41,901 nt of DNA from Roseiflexus sp. (lineage in GTDB: Bacteria; Chloroflexota; Chloroflexia; Chloroflexales; Roseiflexaceae). Below the pieces are notes generated by a model, which was not told the origin of the DNA, did not search any database, and was given only the letters and a program-made list of their open reading frames with translations. How positions within the stretch are numbered: the stretch's first letter is position 1; every line of letters starts with the position of its first letter. Where the stretch lies: assembly GCA_025062325.1 (NCBI GenBank), contig JANXAL010000038.1, positions 1 to 41,901 of the forward strand, read 5' to 3'. A program made the translations under genes and the position numbers. Below are positions 7,625 through 14,423 of this stretch, in pieces.

Positions 7625-9054
7625 ATGTTCCTCGTGTAGCGATGCGAAGAAGCGCGCAGGAAATACTCCTGCGCTACCGACGAGTCGCCATCGCTGCGAA
7701 TTGTTCCGTTCGCAATCCAGACGACTCGATCCCCAAAGGCGCTGGCGCAGCGCCAGTCGTGTGTGACGACGATCAGCGTCAAGCCCCACTGCTGCCGCAG
7801 GGCGCTGAGCGCTGCCAGCATGCGCTCGACGCCGCCGGTATCCTGACCGACCGACGGTTCATCGAGCAGCAACACATCAGGGCGCATCGCCGTCATCGCC
7901 GCCAGCGCCACCAGTCGCTTCTGACCGGTGCTCAGCGCGTGCGGGTGACGATCGGCGAGCGGCGCCAGCCCAAAGAGCGCCATAACCTCGTCTGCAATTG
8001 CAGGACTGGCTGCCTGCACCGCAATCTCGGCGCGCACGCTGTCCATGAACAACTGACTATTCGGATTCTGGAACACGTAGCCGATCCCGCGCAGCAACGA
8101 CTGACGGCGCTCCAGTCCGTAGCGCAGTCGCCCGCGCTGCGGCTTGAGCAAACCCGCGATGACGCGCAGCAATGTGGTTTTGCCGCACCCGTTTTCGCCG
8201 AGGACGACGATCTGCTCGCCGCGCTGCACGGTCAGCGTCAGATCGCGCAACACCGGTTCACCGCCATACCCGGCGCTCACAGCGTCCAGTTCAATCGCCA
8301 CTTCCGCCTGTGACTGCCGGGGAGAAGCGGCGGAAAGGTTCATGCGGCGGATCAGTCGCTCGACGTGGACCAGCGCCTCGTCGTGCGGCAGGTCGAGCGT
8401 CACGCGCCCGTCCTCGATCCAGACCAGGCGTGTGGCATACGGCAGAACGACATCGAGGCGGTGCTCGGCGACAACCACCAGCGCACCCTGCGACGCCAGA
8501 TCGCGGAGGGCGCCGAGCAGGCGGGCAGCGCCAGCCGCATCGAGATTGGCAAGCGGCTCATCGAGCAACAGCACGCGCGGATTCATCGCCAGCGTCGCGG
8601 CGGCAATCAGGCGCTGCTGGCCACCGCCGGAGAGAGTCGCCGTCGGCTGTGCGGGGTCAAGACCGAGCAGCGCGCAACTGCGGTCGATCCGACGCTGAAT
8701 ATCTTCAGGCGACACGCCCAGATTTTCGCACCCGAACGCAATCTCATCCTCAACGCGCAGCGTCACGATCTGACCCTCGGCATCCTGTGCGACCGTCCCG
8801 ATGAGACGGGCAATCTGCGCAACCGGCTGCCCGATCAGCGGCGTTCCGTCGAGTGTAATCTGCCCATGCATCTCGCCGGCAAGCGCGGCGCTGCCGTTGA
8901 TACAGTTCAGCAGCGTCGATTTTCCGACACCGCTTACACCGGCAAGCACGACGAATTCACCGCCGCGCAGATCGAGACGCAGACCTTTGAGCGTCCACTC
9001 ACGCGCGGTTGCGTAGCGGAAGCGAAGATCGGACACGGTCAGGTGAAGAGCCAT
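7582..9054 (-). CDS. ECF transporter fused double ATPase (A-A')
   Basis: A 490-aa protein with two complete ABC ATPase domains. Domain 1 has Walker A GVSGVGKST (39-47), signature LSGGGQQR (142-149) and Walker B LLLDEP (162-167). Domain 2 has GENGCGKTT (287-295), LSTGQKR (374-380) and LLLDEP (395-400). It is the energy module of an energy-coupling-factor importer, with EcfA and EcfA' fused in one chain. It overlaps the T-component gene by 16 nt, a sign of translational coupling. The C-terminal 20 residues read over the start of the chelatase gene and look like a non-conserved tail. Together with the neighbouring T and S proteins it should power uptake of one small substrate. Confidence 0.93.
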   Translation of the reverse strand: MALHLTVSDLRFRYATAREWTLKGLRLDLRGGEFVVLAGVSGVGKSTLLNCINGSAALAGEMHGQITLDGTPLIGQPVAQIARLIGTVAQDAEGQIVTLRVEDEIAFGCENLGVSPEDIQRRIDRSCALLGLDPAQPTATLSGGGQQRLIAAATLAMNPRVLLLDEPLANLDAAGAARLLGALRDLASQGALVVVAEHRLDVVLPYATRLVWIEDGRVTLDLPHDEALVHVERLIRRMNLSAASPRQSQAEVAIELDAVSAGYGGEPVLRDLTLTVQRGEQIVVLGENGCGKTTLLRVIAGLLKPQRGRLRYGLERRQSLLRGIGYVFQNPNSQLFMDSVRAEIAVQAASPAIADEVMALFGLAPLADRHPHALSTGQKRLVALAAMTAMRPDVLLLDEPSVGQDTGGVERMLAALSALRQQWGLTLIVVTHDWRCASAFGDRVVWIANGTIRSDGDSSVAQEYFLRASSHRYTRNICAPLRSSPSAPSV

Positions 9055-9740
9055 TGCACACTTGCAACCCCAATAACCAGCATCATCAGCAGAGCCGCCA
9101 CACCATAGTCGCGCCCCTGGAGCGCCACCGGTCGATAGACCGTCGCATGCGGGTCGCCGGTGAACGCGCGCGTCTCCAGCGCCAGCGCCAGGCTCTCGGC
9201 GAGGGTCAGCACCCGGATCAGGAGCGGCACGACCAGCGCGCGGTAGAGGATGCGCGGCGGCGTGCGCTGCAGCGACAACCCGCGCACCTGCATCGCATCA
9301 CGAATGCGCATCGCCTCACCGACCAGCGTCGGGATCGAGCGCACCGTAATGAGCAACCCGATCGCCACAATCGGCGGCGCGCCCACCTGTCGCAGGACAC
9401 GCGCCAGTTGCGTCGGATCGATTGTCCAGGCGAGCGCTGTCGTCAAGCCAAGCAGACTGATCCTGCCAAAGGTCATCAGACCGCCAGTTATGCCACCGCC
9501 GAACATCGCCGCCAGCGCGCCAATCAGCGCCGCCAGCGGAACGACGATCAGCGCAGCACGGGCAAGCAGCGCGCCATAGCCGACAATGATGAACAGCAAC
9601 GCCAGCCCTGCCACAAATGGCAGTAGCGTAGACGCATCACGCAGCAACAACCCGAAGGTCAGCGCGACCACTGCACAGGCGACGCTAAGGAGCGGATGCA
9701 GCGGTCGCGCCACTGACAGCAAAAACACTCGCTGGATCAT
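9039..9740 (-). CDS. ECF transporter transmembrane T component
   Basis: A 233-aa membrane protein of the EcfT/CbiQ family with five to six hydrophobic segments. The two cytoplasmic coupling-helix motifs that dock on the ATPases are present as short Ala-Arg-Gly-like signatures: AMQVRGL and ALETRAF, in the C-terminal third. It links substrate capture by the S component to ATP hydrolysis by the fused A-A' protein. The start ATG has GGGTG just upstream. It lies 11 nt after the S-component stop and overlaps the ATPase gene, so S-T-A is one tight unit. Confidence 0.9.
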   Translation of the reverse strand: MIQRVFLLSVARPLHPLLSVACAVVALTFGLLLRDASTLLPFVAGLALLFIIVGYGALLARAALIVVPLAALIGALAAMFGGGITGGLMTFGRISLLGLTTALAWTIDPTQLARVLRQVGAPPIVAIGLLITVRSIPTLVGEAMRIRDAMQVRGLSLQRTPPRILYRALVVPLLIRVLTLAESLALALETRAFTGDPHATVYRPVALQGRDYGVAALLMMLVIGVASVQWLFT

Positions 9741-9751
9741 GCGTCACCCGC

Positions 9752-10297
9752 TTACGCGCGCAGCACGCCCGCCACCCGCAATTCCTGCCCCAGCCGCAAC
9801 CCCATCCAGGCGCCAGTAAAACTCAGCAGCGCCGTGCCGCCCAGGACCGGCACAAACACCCACGGATTCGCCAGGAAGTGCGCAATCGTGGGACCTCCGA
9901 CCACGGTGCCGATCCCCAGACTGACCAGCGCCGTCAGCGGCATGTACAGACCCGCAGCCAGCAACACGGCGTTGGTGCGCTGATAGGAGCGGAACACCGC
10001 CAGCGCAATCAGTTCCGCCAGCACGCCTGCGATGACGTTAGTGGCGAACATCACCCACGACATCATCAGCAGCACCAGCCCGACGAAGAACACCACAATG
10101 ACGAGCGTGCCCGGCTGACGAACCTTGAGCAGCGCTACTGCCAGCAGCAGACCGTAGAAGAGCGACGGCGCGAGCGAACGAATGCCAGGGATGGGAAGCG
10201 CGATCACCAGTGGGACAACCAGAAAACTCACCGCCAGCAGACAGGCAGCGACGACTGCCAGGAAAACGACATCACGAAGCGCGAATCGGGCGAACAT
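9752..10297 (-). CDS. ECF transporter S component, MptD/Trep_Strep-like
   Basis: A 181-aa very hydrophobic protein with about five to six membrane helices, in the position of the substrate-binding S component directly before the T and A genes. Its character (YGLLLAVALLKVRQPGTL, ELIALAVFRSYQRTNAVLLAAG) resembles the MptD/Trep_Strep group of S components, whose substrates are mostly unknown. It is not CbiM-like: the conserved N-terminal MHI metal-binding start of CbiM is absent. The substrate is therefore open; a corrinoid precursor, a tetrapyrrole or a cobalt chelate would fit the unit. ATG 10297 is chosen because GGGAGG lies 6 nt upstream. Longer in-frame starts lack a ribosome site and cross repeat DNA. 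Confidence 0.75.
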   Translation of the reverse strand: MFARFALRDVVFLAVVAACLLAVSFLVVPLVIALPIPGIRSLAPSLFYGLLLAVALLKVRQPGTLVIVVFFVGLVLLMMSWVMFATNVIAGVLAELIALAVFRSYQRTNAVLLAAGLYMPLTALVSLGIGTVVGGPTIAHFLANPWVFVPVLGGTALLSFTGAWMGLRLGQELRVAGVLRA

Positions 10298-10384
10298 GGT
10301 GAACCTCCCTTCTAATAAGCGCACACAAAGACACGAAGGTACAAAGATTCGCATATGAAGCCCAACCGATGACATCCTCGGCGC

Positions 10385-11203
10385 TTACAACATATTTCCG
10401 ACACGCCACACCACCACGCCGACCGTCTGCGGGTAGGCGTAGCGCCAGCCGTCTTCATGCCGATGCAGGAGCGGCAGCAACCCCTTCTCCAGCGCGTCGA
10501 GCGCGTCGGGCGACGCATCCGGCGCGAGCGTCTGCGCAATGTCGCGCGGCGTTGCACCGGCGAACACGCGGGTTTCACGGGTGATCCGCACCTCAGCCGC
10601 CAGCCCCATCTGCCAGAGCGTTCCGGCAATCAGCAAATGGCTAGGATACGGCGACTCCGTCCAGGTCCCACAGATAGCCTCGATCAACGGACGATGCGGC
10701 GGGCTGCCGCCAACGCCGCTGACGATCACCAGCGCCCGGCGCGCGGCGGTCACCATTTTTTCCAGCGCCGCGCGCAGATCGATCAGGCGATAGAGCGACC
10801 AGGCGGCAAGCACGACATCGTGCGGAACAACTGTCGCATCCTGCCAGTCGACCTCGAGGAAAGTGATATTCGTGACGCCGCAGGCATGCGCCTTGCGCCT
10901 GAGCACCGCGAGCATCGCCGCCGACTGATCCAGCGCGGTGACGTGGCGCACCCGCTCCGCCAGCGGCAGGGTGAAGCGTCCGGTTCCGGCGCCGATGTCG
11001 AGCAGGGTATCGTTGGGATGCACCAGGTCACGGATGAGCGCCAGCGTCTGCGCAATCGCGGACGCATCACCGGCGCGCTCATCGTAGCGTTCGGCGTACT
11101 GCTGCCAGAACGCACGATCTGCAACAGGATCGAGCCGTGCATCGGGTCGCCGTCGCATACTGGCGGCCCACGCAGCGGCAAAATCGAAAAGCTCGTCGGG
11201 CAT
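10385..11203 (-). CDS. Class I SAM-dependent methyltransferase
   Basis: A 272-aa protein with the Rossmann-type SAM-binding motif LLDIGAGTGRFTLPLAERV (about residues 87-105), the acidic post-motif VTALDQS and a further FLEVDWQD motif. This is a methyltransferase-11/25-type domain. It has no similarity that I can see to the sequence-typical CobA/CbiE-type corrin methylases, so it probably modifies something else. It is the first long gene after the riboswitch. ATG 11203 has GGGGGAA 7 nt upstream and is preferred to ATG 11245, which would start inside the palindrome described below. Gene order suggests a partner role to the ECF importer and chelatase; the substrate is unknown. Confidence 0.82.
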   Translation of the reverse strand: MPDELFDFAAAWAASMRRRPDARLDPVADRAFWQQYAERYDERAGDASAIAQTLALIRDLVHPNDTLLDIGAGTGRFTLPLAERVRHVTALDQSAAMLAVLRRKAHACGVTNITFLEVDWQDATVVPHDVVLAAWSLYRLIDLRAALEKMVTAARRALVIVSGVGGSPPHRPLIEAICGTWTESPYPSHLLIAGTLWQMGLAAEVRITRETRVFAGATPRDIAQTLAPDASPDALDALEKGLLPLLHRHEDGWRYAYPQTVGVVVWRVGNML

Positions 11204-11227
11204 CGATGCGTTCCCCCAGATACCGAG

Positions 11228-11246
11228 AATGAGAGTGACTCTCATT
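11228..11246. promoter_or_regulatory. Fur/Zur-like palindromic operator
   Basis: AATGAGAGTGACTCTCATT is a perfect inverted repeat (9-bp arms, 1-bp centre). It matches 13 of 15 positions of the classical Fur-family pattern TGATAATNATTATCA when the degenerate fourth and twelfth positions are allowed (TGAgAgTnAcTcTCA). It lies 25 nt upstream of the methyltransferase start and about 195 nt downstream of the riboswitch. Binding here would act inside the leader as a roadblock or on an internal promoter, for which I see no strong -35/-10 pair. The repressor is not in the window. Confidence 0.6.
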
Positions 11247-11336
11247 GCGCTTAAACCATACCTCGACCATCTTGCGTCCGGCGGAGGCTTCGACGGGCTC
11301 AGCCAGTCCCGCCTGCGCAATCAGCGCCCGTCTGGT

Positions 11337-11408
11337 TCAAGCGCGGCGAGCAATTACAGTAGGGAACGCGGGGGTGCTGTGTAACGTGGAGAATGCAGTT
11401 AGGAACAT
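11337..11408 (-). CDS. 23-codon leader ORF directly behind the riboswitch
   Basis: This short ORF begins MFLTAFSTLH and ends VIARRA. Its ATG is preceded by AAGGAGGAG (11413-11421) at about 4-5 nt, the strongest ribosome-binding site in the whole unit. It sits 33 nt after the riboswitch's conserved 3' part, exactly where a riboswitch-controlled start is expected, yet ends after 23 residues, 133 nt before the methyltransferase. It may be a leader peptide through which the riboswitch acts at the level of translation, or the stub of a lost first gene such as a small cobalt-transport protein. I see no recognisable domain. Confidence 0.5.
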   Translation of the reverse strand: MFLTAFSTLHSTPAFPTVIARRA

Positions 11409-11440
11409 GGTTCTCCTCCTTGGCTCGAGAAGGGTTGACC

Positions 11441-11570
11441 ACAAAGCATCGCGGCAGGCGTCCTGGCTTCCGGCGAAACCGCCGGTTACAGTTGCGGCAC
11501 AGCGCTGGACTTGCACCAGCTTCCACCTTTACGCCCTGGCATCCGGGCCTGCGGGTCACCGCGATGTTTG
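11441..11570 (-). ncRNA. Cobalamin riboswitch
   Basis: On the - strand this stretch reads GGTGACCCGCAGG, then AAAGGTGGAAGCTGGTGCAA, GTCCAGCGCTGTGCCGCAAC, TGTAACCGG, and finally GGAAGCCAGGACGCCTGCCG. These are the hallmarks of the B12 element, including the GCCGCAACTGT core and the terminal CCAGGA-x-GCCTGCC B12 box. Adenosyl- or related cobalamin binding normally represses the genes downstream. The promoter lies just upstream and the leader ORF with its strong Shine-Dalgarno just downstream. A terminator hairpin is not obvious, so translational control is likely. Confidence 0.93.
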
Positions 11571-11593
11571 AGAAGTTTATCACTACGAATAGC

Positions 11594-11622
11594 ATTATAT
11601 GCGCTGATCGACCATCCGACGA
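11594..11622 (-). promoter_or_regulatory. Promoter of the riboswitch unit
   Basis: A perfect TATAAT -10 (minus strand, 11599-11594) sits 17 nt downstream of a weak -35 (TCGTCG, 11622-11617). Transcription would begin about 15-20 nt before the riboswitch core, as expected. Confidence 0.65.
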
Positions 11623-11680
11623 GAGGGCATGGCGCTACTCTGGTTGAAAATCGTTAACGGGAGTGGGGAGGGGGAAGTAA

Positions 11681-12242
11681 CTCACAAGTGTAGAGTTTTT
11701 GGAGCGCGATAGATGTTTGCTGCATCCTGACGCCCTGTTTCCCCTCATCCTCCTTGCCCTCTTCTCCCACAAGGGGAGAAGGGGGCAAGGGGGCGTCCCG
11801 CTGCCTGAAACGGGCGATGCAACACGAGGGGGTGCCGGAAAAATCTACACTTGTGAGGTGGGGAGGGGGGAGTAACTCACGAGTGTAGAGTTTTTGGAGC
11901 GCGATAGATGTTTGCCACATCCTGACGCTCTGTTTCCCCTCATCCTCCTTGCCCTCTTCTCCCACAAGGGGAGAAGGGGGAGTCGGGGCGTCCGGTTGCC
12001 TGAAATCAGCAATGCAACCAGGAGGCTTGCGAAAAAATCTACATCTGTGAGATGGGGAGTGGGGAAGGGTTCTCAAGTGTAGGCTTTTAGGGTGCGAAAT
12101 GAGTTTGCCGCATCCTGACGCCTGTGTTCCTCTCATCCCCCTGCCCCCTTCTCCCACAAGGGGAGAAGGGGGAGTCGGGGCGTCCGGTTGCCGGAAACGA
12201 GCGATGCAATAGAAGGGCGTGCCAAAAAATCTACACCTGTGC
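11681..12242. repeat. Three tandem MITE-like palindromic elements
   Basis: Three head-to-tail copies lie at about 11681-11857, 11876-12051 and 12071-12242 (172-177 bp each, repeating every 192-195 bp). Each starts CTCAC(A/G)AGTGTAGAG-TTTTT and ends GAAAAA-TCTACA(C/T)(T/C)TGTGAG, so the ends are inverted repeats of about 20 bp. The centre is a perfect hairpin, CCCTTCTCCC-ACAA-GGGGAGAAGGG, and the inner arms (GCATCCTGACGCCC and GGGCGTCC) are also partly complementary. No protein is encoded; a 270-codon ORF across the copies is an artefact of repeat periodicity. The design is that of a miniature inverted-repeat element. Confidence 0.85.
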
Positions 12243-12311
12243 GGTGGGGAAGGGGGAGTGGTGTCGGGTATCTCTGAGCTTTTGCGCCTTCGTACCGGGA
12301 ATGGGAGGTGT

Positions 12312-12600
12312 GAGGCGTGAGGCGCGAGGCAAGAGGCAAGCGGCGAGCGGGAGCGCCTCCAGGTACAGCCTGATCGCGCAAGGTGAGAGGCAAGAGGCGC
12401 GAGGCAAGCGAGGACACCTCCAGGTACAGCCTGATTGCGCAAAGTAAGCGGCAAGCGGCGCGCCATGGCTGGCTGAAAGGTGCAAACGGGAAGGTGGAAT
12501 GTGTAATCCGTCCTTCGTGCGTCTTTGTGTCCTTCGTGAATGACCGCAGCGCGCGGTGCGAGGCAAGAGGCGCGAGGCGAGCGGGAGCGTCTCTATGCCC
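12312..12600 (+). repeat. Heptanucleotide STRR-like repeats and a 61-bp direct repeat
   Basis: Runs of 7-mers of the form G(A/C)GGC(A/G)N occur at about 12312-12345, 12386-12408, 12449-12462 and 12560-12590 (for example GAGGCGT GAGGCGC then GAGGCAA GAGGCAA). Two copies of CCTCCAGGTACAGCCTGAT (at about 12356 and 12417) lie 61 bp apart among them. Related heptamers occur between nuoA and nuoB (21266-21345). They resemble the short tandemly repeated repetitive sequences known from cyanobacteria. No gene is seen in 12243-12710. Confidence 0.7.
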
Positions 12601-12633
12601 GTGTTGATCGTGCGAAGACCCGCTGGTGCAGGT

Positions 12634-12662
12634 CTGGCAACTGCGGTTCTATCCGTTATAAT
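12634..12662 (+). promoter_or_regulatory. Promoter for the antitoxin-like gene
   Basis: CTGGCA (12634-12639), a 17-nt spacer and a perfect TATAAT (12657-12662). The start codon at 12711 lies about 48 nt past the -10 box. Confidence 0.65.
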
Positions 12663-12710
12663 GCGGGCGAATATCCATCCACAAACCTCGCAGAGAAACG
12701 GACATGCCCG

Positions 12711-13022
12711 ATGGCAACGACAGAAATCCCCACACTTGATTACGTGCTGCTCCTGGCGACACGCCTTTCTGCAGAGGACAGGCTTCGACTCATTGCATAT
12801 CTCGCGCTGCAGTTAGCTGAGACTCCGCGCTCCACGACGGCAACCGCAGATGATCAGTCCTTTGCACACCGCATGTCGCAGGTACGTCAGAAGATCCTGT
12901 CCACCATGGCAACTGTGGACGATCATCCCCTTCTGGAACCGGAGGATCTGATTGCAGAGCCGAAGACGCTTGGTCCCGCAACGCAGGACAGCGCCGTGAT
13001 CATCAGTGAGATTCGACGCTAA
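12711..13022 (+). CDS. VapB-like antitoxin candidate, orphaned
   Basis: A 103-aa protein. Its N-terminal half (LDYVLLLATRLSAEDRLRLIAYLALQLAE) resembles the helix pattern LSxEERLRLIxxL common in antitoxins paired with PIN-domain toxins. The middle is polar and the C-terminal part acidic (DDHPLLEPEDLIAEP), as expected of a disordered toxin-neutralising tail. The 1-nt stop/start overlap (TAATG) with the PIN fragment downstream is typical of vapBC operons. I chose ATG 12711 because the longer in-frame ORF crosses heptamer repeats and the promoter. No strong Shine-Dalgarno is visible. Family membership is inferred from context and helix pattern, not from a diagnostic motif. Confidence 0.55.
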   Translation: MATTEIPTLDYVLLLATRLSAEDRLRLIAYLALQLAETPRSTTATADDQSFAHRMSQVRQKILSTMATVDDHPLLEPEDLIAEPKTLGPATQDSAVIISEIRR

Positions 13023-13243
13023 TGTACATCATATTCCATGAGCTAGATCGCGCGCTGGCGCACGCCGCAGCCGAGCTTGCCCGCACTCATCGCTTGCGCG
13101 GAGCGGATGCAGTGTATGCAGCGGTTGCGCTGCAGCACGGCGCAACTCTTGTCTCCCGCGACCGCGAACACCTTAACCGTCTGGCAAGCATTGTTCCTGT
13201 CTTGCACCCTTCGGCGGCCTTAATGGGGCTTACCACATCATAG
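13022..13243 (+). pseudogene. Truncated PIN-domain (VapC) toxin
   Basis: A 73-aa product that matches only the C-terminal half of a PIN-domain RNase: HRLRGADAVYAAVALQHGATLVSRDREHL carries the late conserved Asp residues (GADAVYAA and SRDREHL). The first half, which should contain the first catalytic Asp and the Glu of a toxin of about 135 aa, is missing. The MYIIF start could be the original start joined to an internal helix by a deletion. Catalytic activity is not expected. It overlaps the antitoxin stop by one base, so the pair is a decayed vapBC module. Confidence 0.7.
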
Positions 13244-13362
13244 CATCGCTGTCAGAATCCGACCACCGGGGCTATGTCGATCAATGCGGGACTGCCCTGG
13301 TGAAGGGCGACCACGGGAGGTGGCGCGCCCCTGCCGCCTAGTGGTCACACCGGGCAACCACG

Positions 13363-13689
13363 CTCTCAGGTAGGCTTTTTGGCGTGCGAAGCGGATTTGC
13401 CGCACCCCGACGCCCTTTGTCCCCTCATCCCTTCCACCCTCTTCTCCCACCCCCCTTCGCCCCCCGCACGCGGGGGGTTGGGCGATTGCAACGATTGCGG
13501 TTTTTGCTGCTCCTCCTTCGCTCCTCGCATCCGGGGGGTTGGGGCCCGCCTGCCGGTTGCGGTCAGCCCGTAGACTCTTCGCCCCCCCGCATGCGGGGGC
13601 TGGGGGGGAAAAGGGAGAGTTTGCGCATCCCAACGCTCCAAGCGGGTGATGCAACATAAAGGCTCACTGGCAAAATCTCCACCTGTGAG
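13363..13689. repeat. Expanded MITE-like element with internal hairpins
   Basis: Related to the tandem elements at 11681-12242. It starts CTCTCAGGTAGGCTTTTTGG, shares the GCACCCCGACGCCCTTTG and CCCCTCATCCCTTCCACC segments, and ends CAAAATCTCCACCTGTGAGG. The middle is expanded by three hairpin units spaced about 60-65 bp, each of the type CGCCCCCCGCA(C/T)GCGGGGGG-TTGGG (about 13455, 13520, 13582). The flanks (13263-13345 and 13690-13740) hold a further repeat, GGGGCAACCACAGGGGTTGC and CGCGCCC(C)TGCCGCC. I see no gene in 13244-13775. Confidence 0.7.
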
Positions 13690-13775
13690 GGGCAACCACA
13701 GGGGTTGCCCCGACGCTAGCGCGCCCTGCCGCCCATTTTCGTAGACAGTTAGCCGTCGCCCGTGTTTCCGCATAC

Positions 13776-14153
13776 TCACAGCGTGATTACCTGATCCGGC
13801 GGACTCCCGGCGAGCGCTTCGTACAACTGCGGGAAGCAGCCAGCAACTACGCCCTCGACCAGTCCTTTCGCTTTGACCTGCCCGAGACCACACTGCGTGA
13901 AATCGCCCTCCCCAAGATCGCGCTCAATGGCGCAGCGGTCGCACACCATCAGGAGAATGTTCTGCTCCTTTGCAATCTTCGCCAGGCGCTCCCCGATCGG
14001 ATCACCCTTGCGCAACACGTACAGGTTGTCGTCGAAAAACATCATCCCAACCACCTGCGCGCCGTGTATACCCTGTTCGAGTTGCGGCAGGATCATCTTG
14101 CCGAGTTTGTACGTCGCCGACATATCGCTGGCGAACACGTATGCGACTTTCAT
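13776..14153 (-). CDS. DsrE-like small protein, possibly SaoD-related
   Basis: A 125-aa protein with a DsrE/F-type alpha/beta pattern: KVAYVFASDMSATYKLGKMILPQ, then VVGMMFFDDNLYVLRKGD, then an NILLMVCDRCA strand carrying two Cys, then QCGLG. The protein ends PPDQVITL. DsrE-like proteins handle sulfur transfer, and a related group (SaoD) occurs near selenium or redox genes; I recall the resemblance but cannot confirm the subgroup. ATG 14153 has AAGGAAGG 5 nt upstream, and the longer in-frame start lacks a site. Its own strong promoter and a palindrome lie at 14268-14296. The conserved Cys pair suggests thiol or metal chemistry. Confidence 0.65.
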   Translation of the reverse strand: MKVAYVFASDMSATYKLGKMILPQLEQGIHGAQVVGMMFFDDNLYVLRKGDPIGERLAKIAKEQNILLMVCDRCAIERDLGEGDFTQCGLGQVKAKGLVEGVVAGCFPQLYEALAGSPPDQVITL

Positions 14154-14267
14154 ATGCGCCTTCCTTTTCAGTAAAACCCCGATAGAACCACAACCGTCGG
14201 CGGTCACGCCGTGTGCTGCACCGGAGAGAACTTCGTGGTGAGCGATTGGTTTTGCTCATCGCCACAA

Positions 14268-14296
14268 ATGATAGTTTATATCATCTATGTTGTCAA
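14268..14296 (-). promoter_or_regulatory. DsrE-gene promoter with overlapping palindrome
   Basis: On the minus strand: TTGACA (14296-14291), a 17-nt spacer and TATCAT (14273-14268). The -10 box and spacer are covered by the perfect palindrome ATGATA-N5-TATCAT (14268-14284), so a bound repressor would block RNA polymerase. A near-identical site lies at 15367-15383. Confidence 0.75.
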
Positions 14297-14423
14297 ATCG
14301 CTTTGGAAAGCTGCTACCTTCGCTGCGCCTGGCGGCTGGTGGATCCTACGCGCTCGGCGACTTATGGTTTTTGAATAATTATTCCGCTATCCGCCTACCC
14401 GCCCGGTGGCTGGTGAAAAGAAA

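Noticed and set aside
11245-11320. Longer start for the methyltransferase (ATG 11245 or upstream)
   Set aside because: No ribosome site, and the start would sit inside the palindrome; ATG 11203 has GGGGGAA at the right distance.
11654-12466. 270-codon minus-strand ORF over the tandem elements
   Set aside because: The ORF repeats the same Pro/Ser-rich segments because the repeat period is near a multiple of three; it is not a gene.
13450-13610. Regularly spaced hairpins that look like a CRISPR array
   Set aside because: Only three imperfect palindromic units with GC-rich related spacers, no conserved repeat of 24-37 bp and no cas genes.
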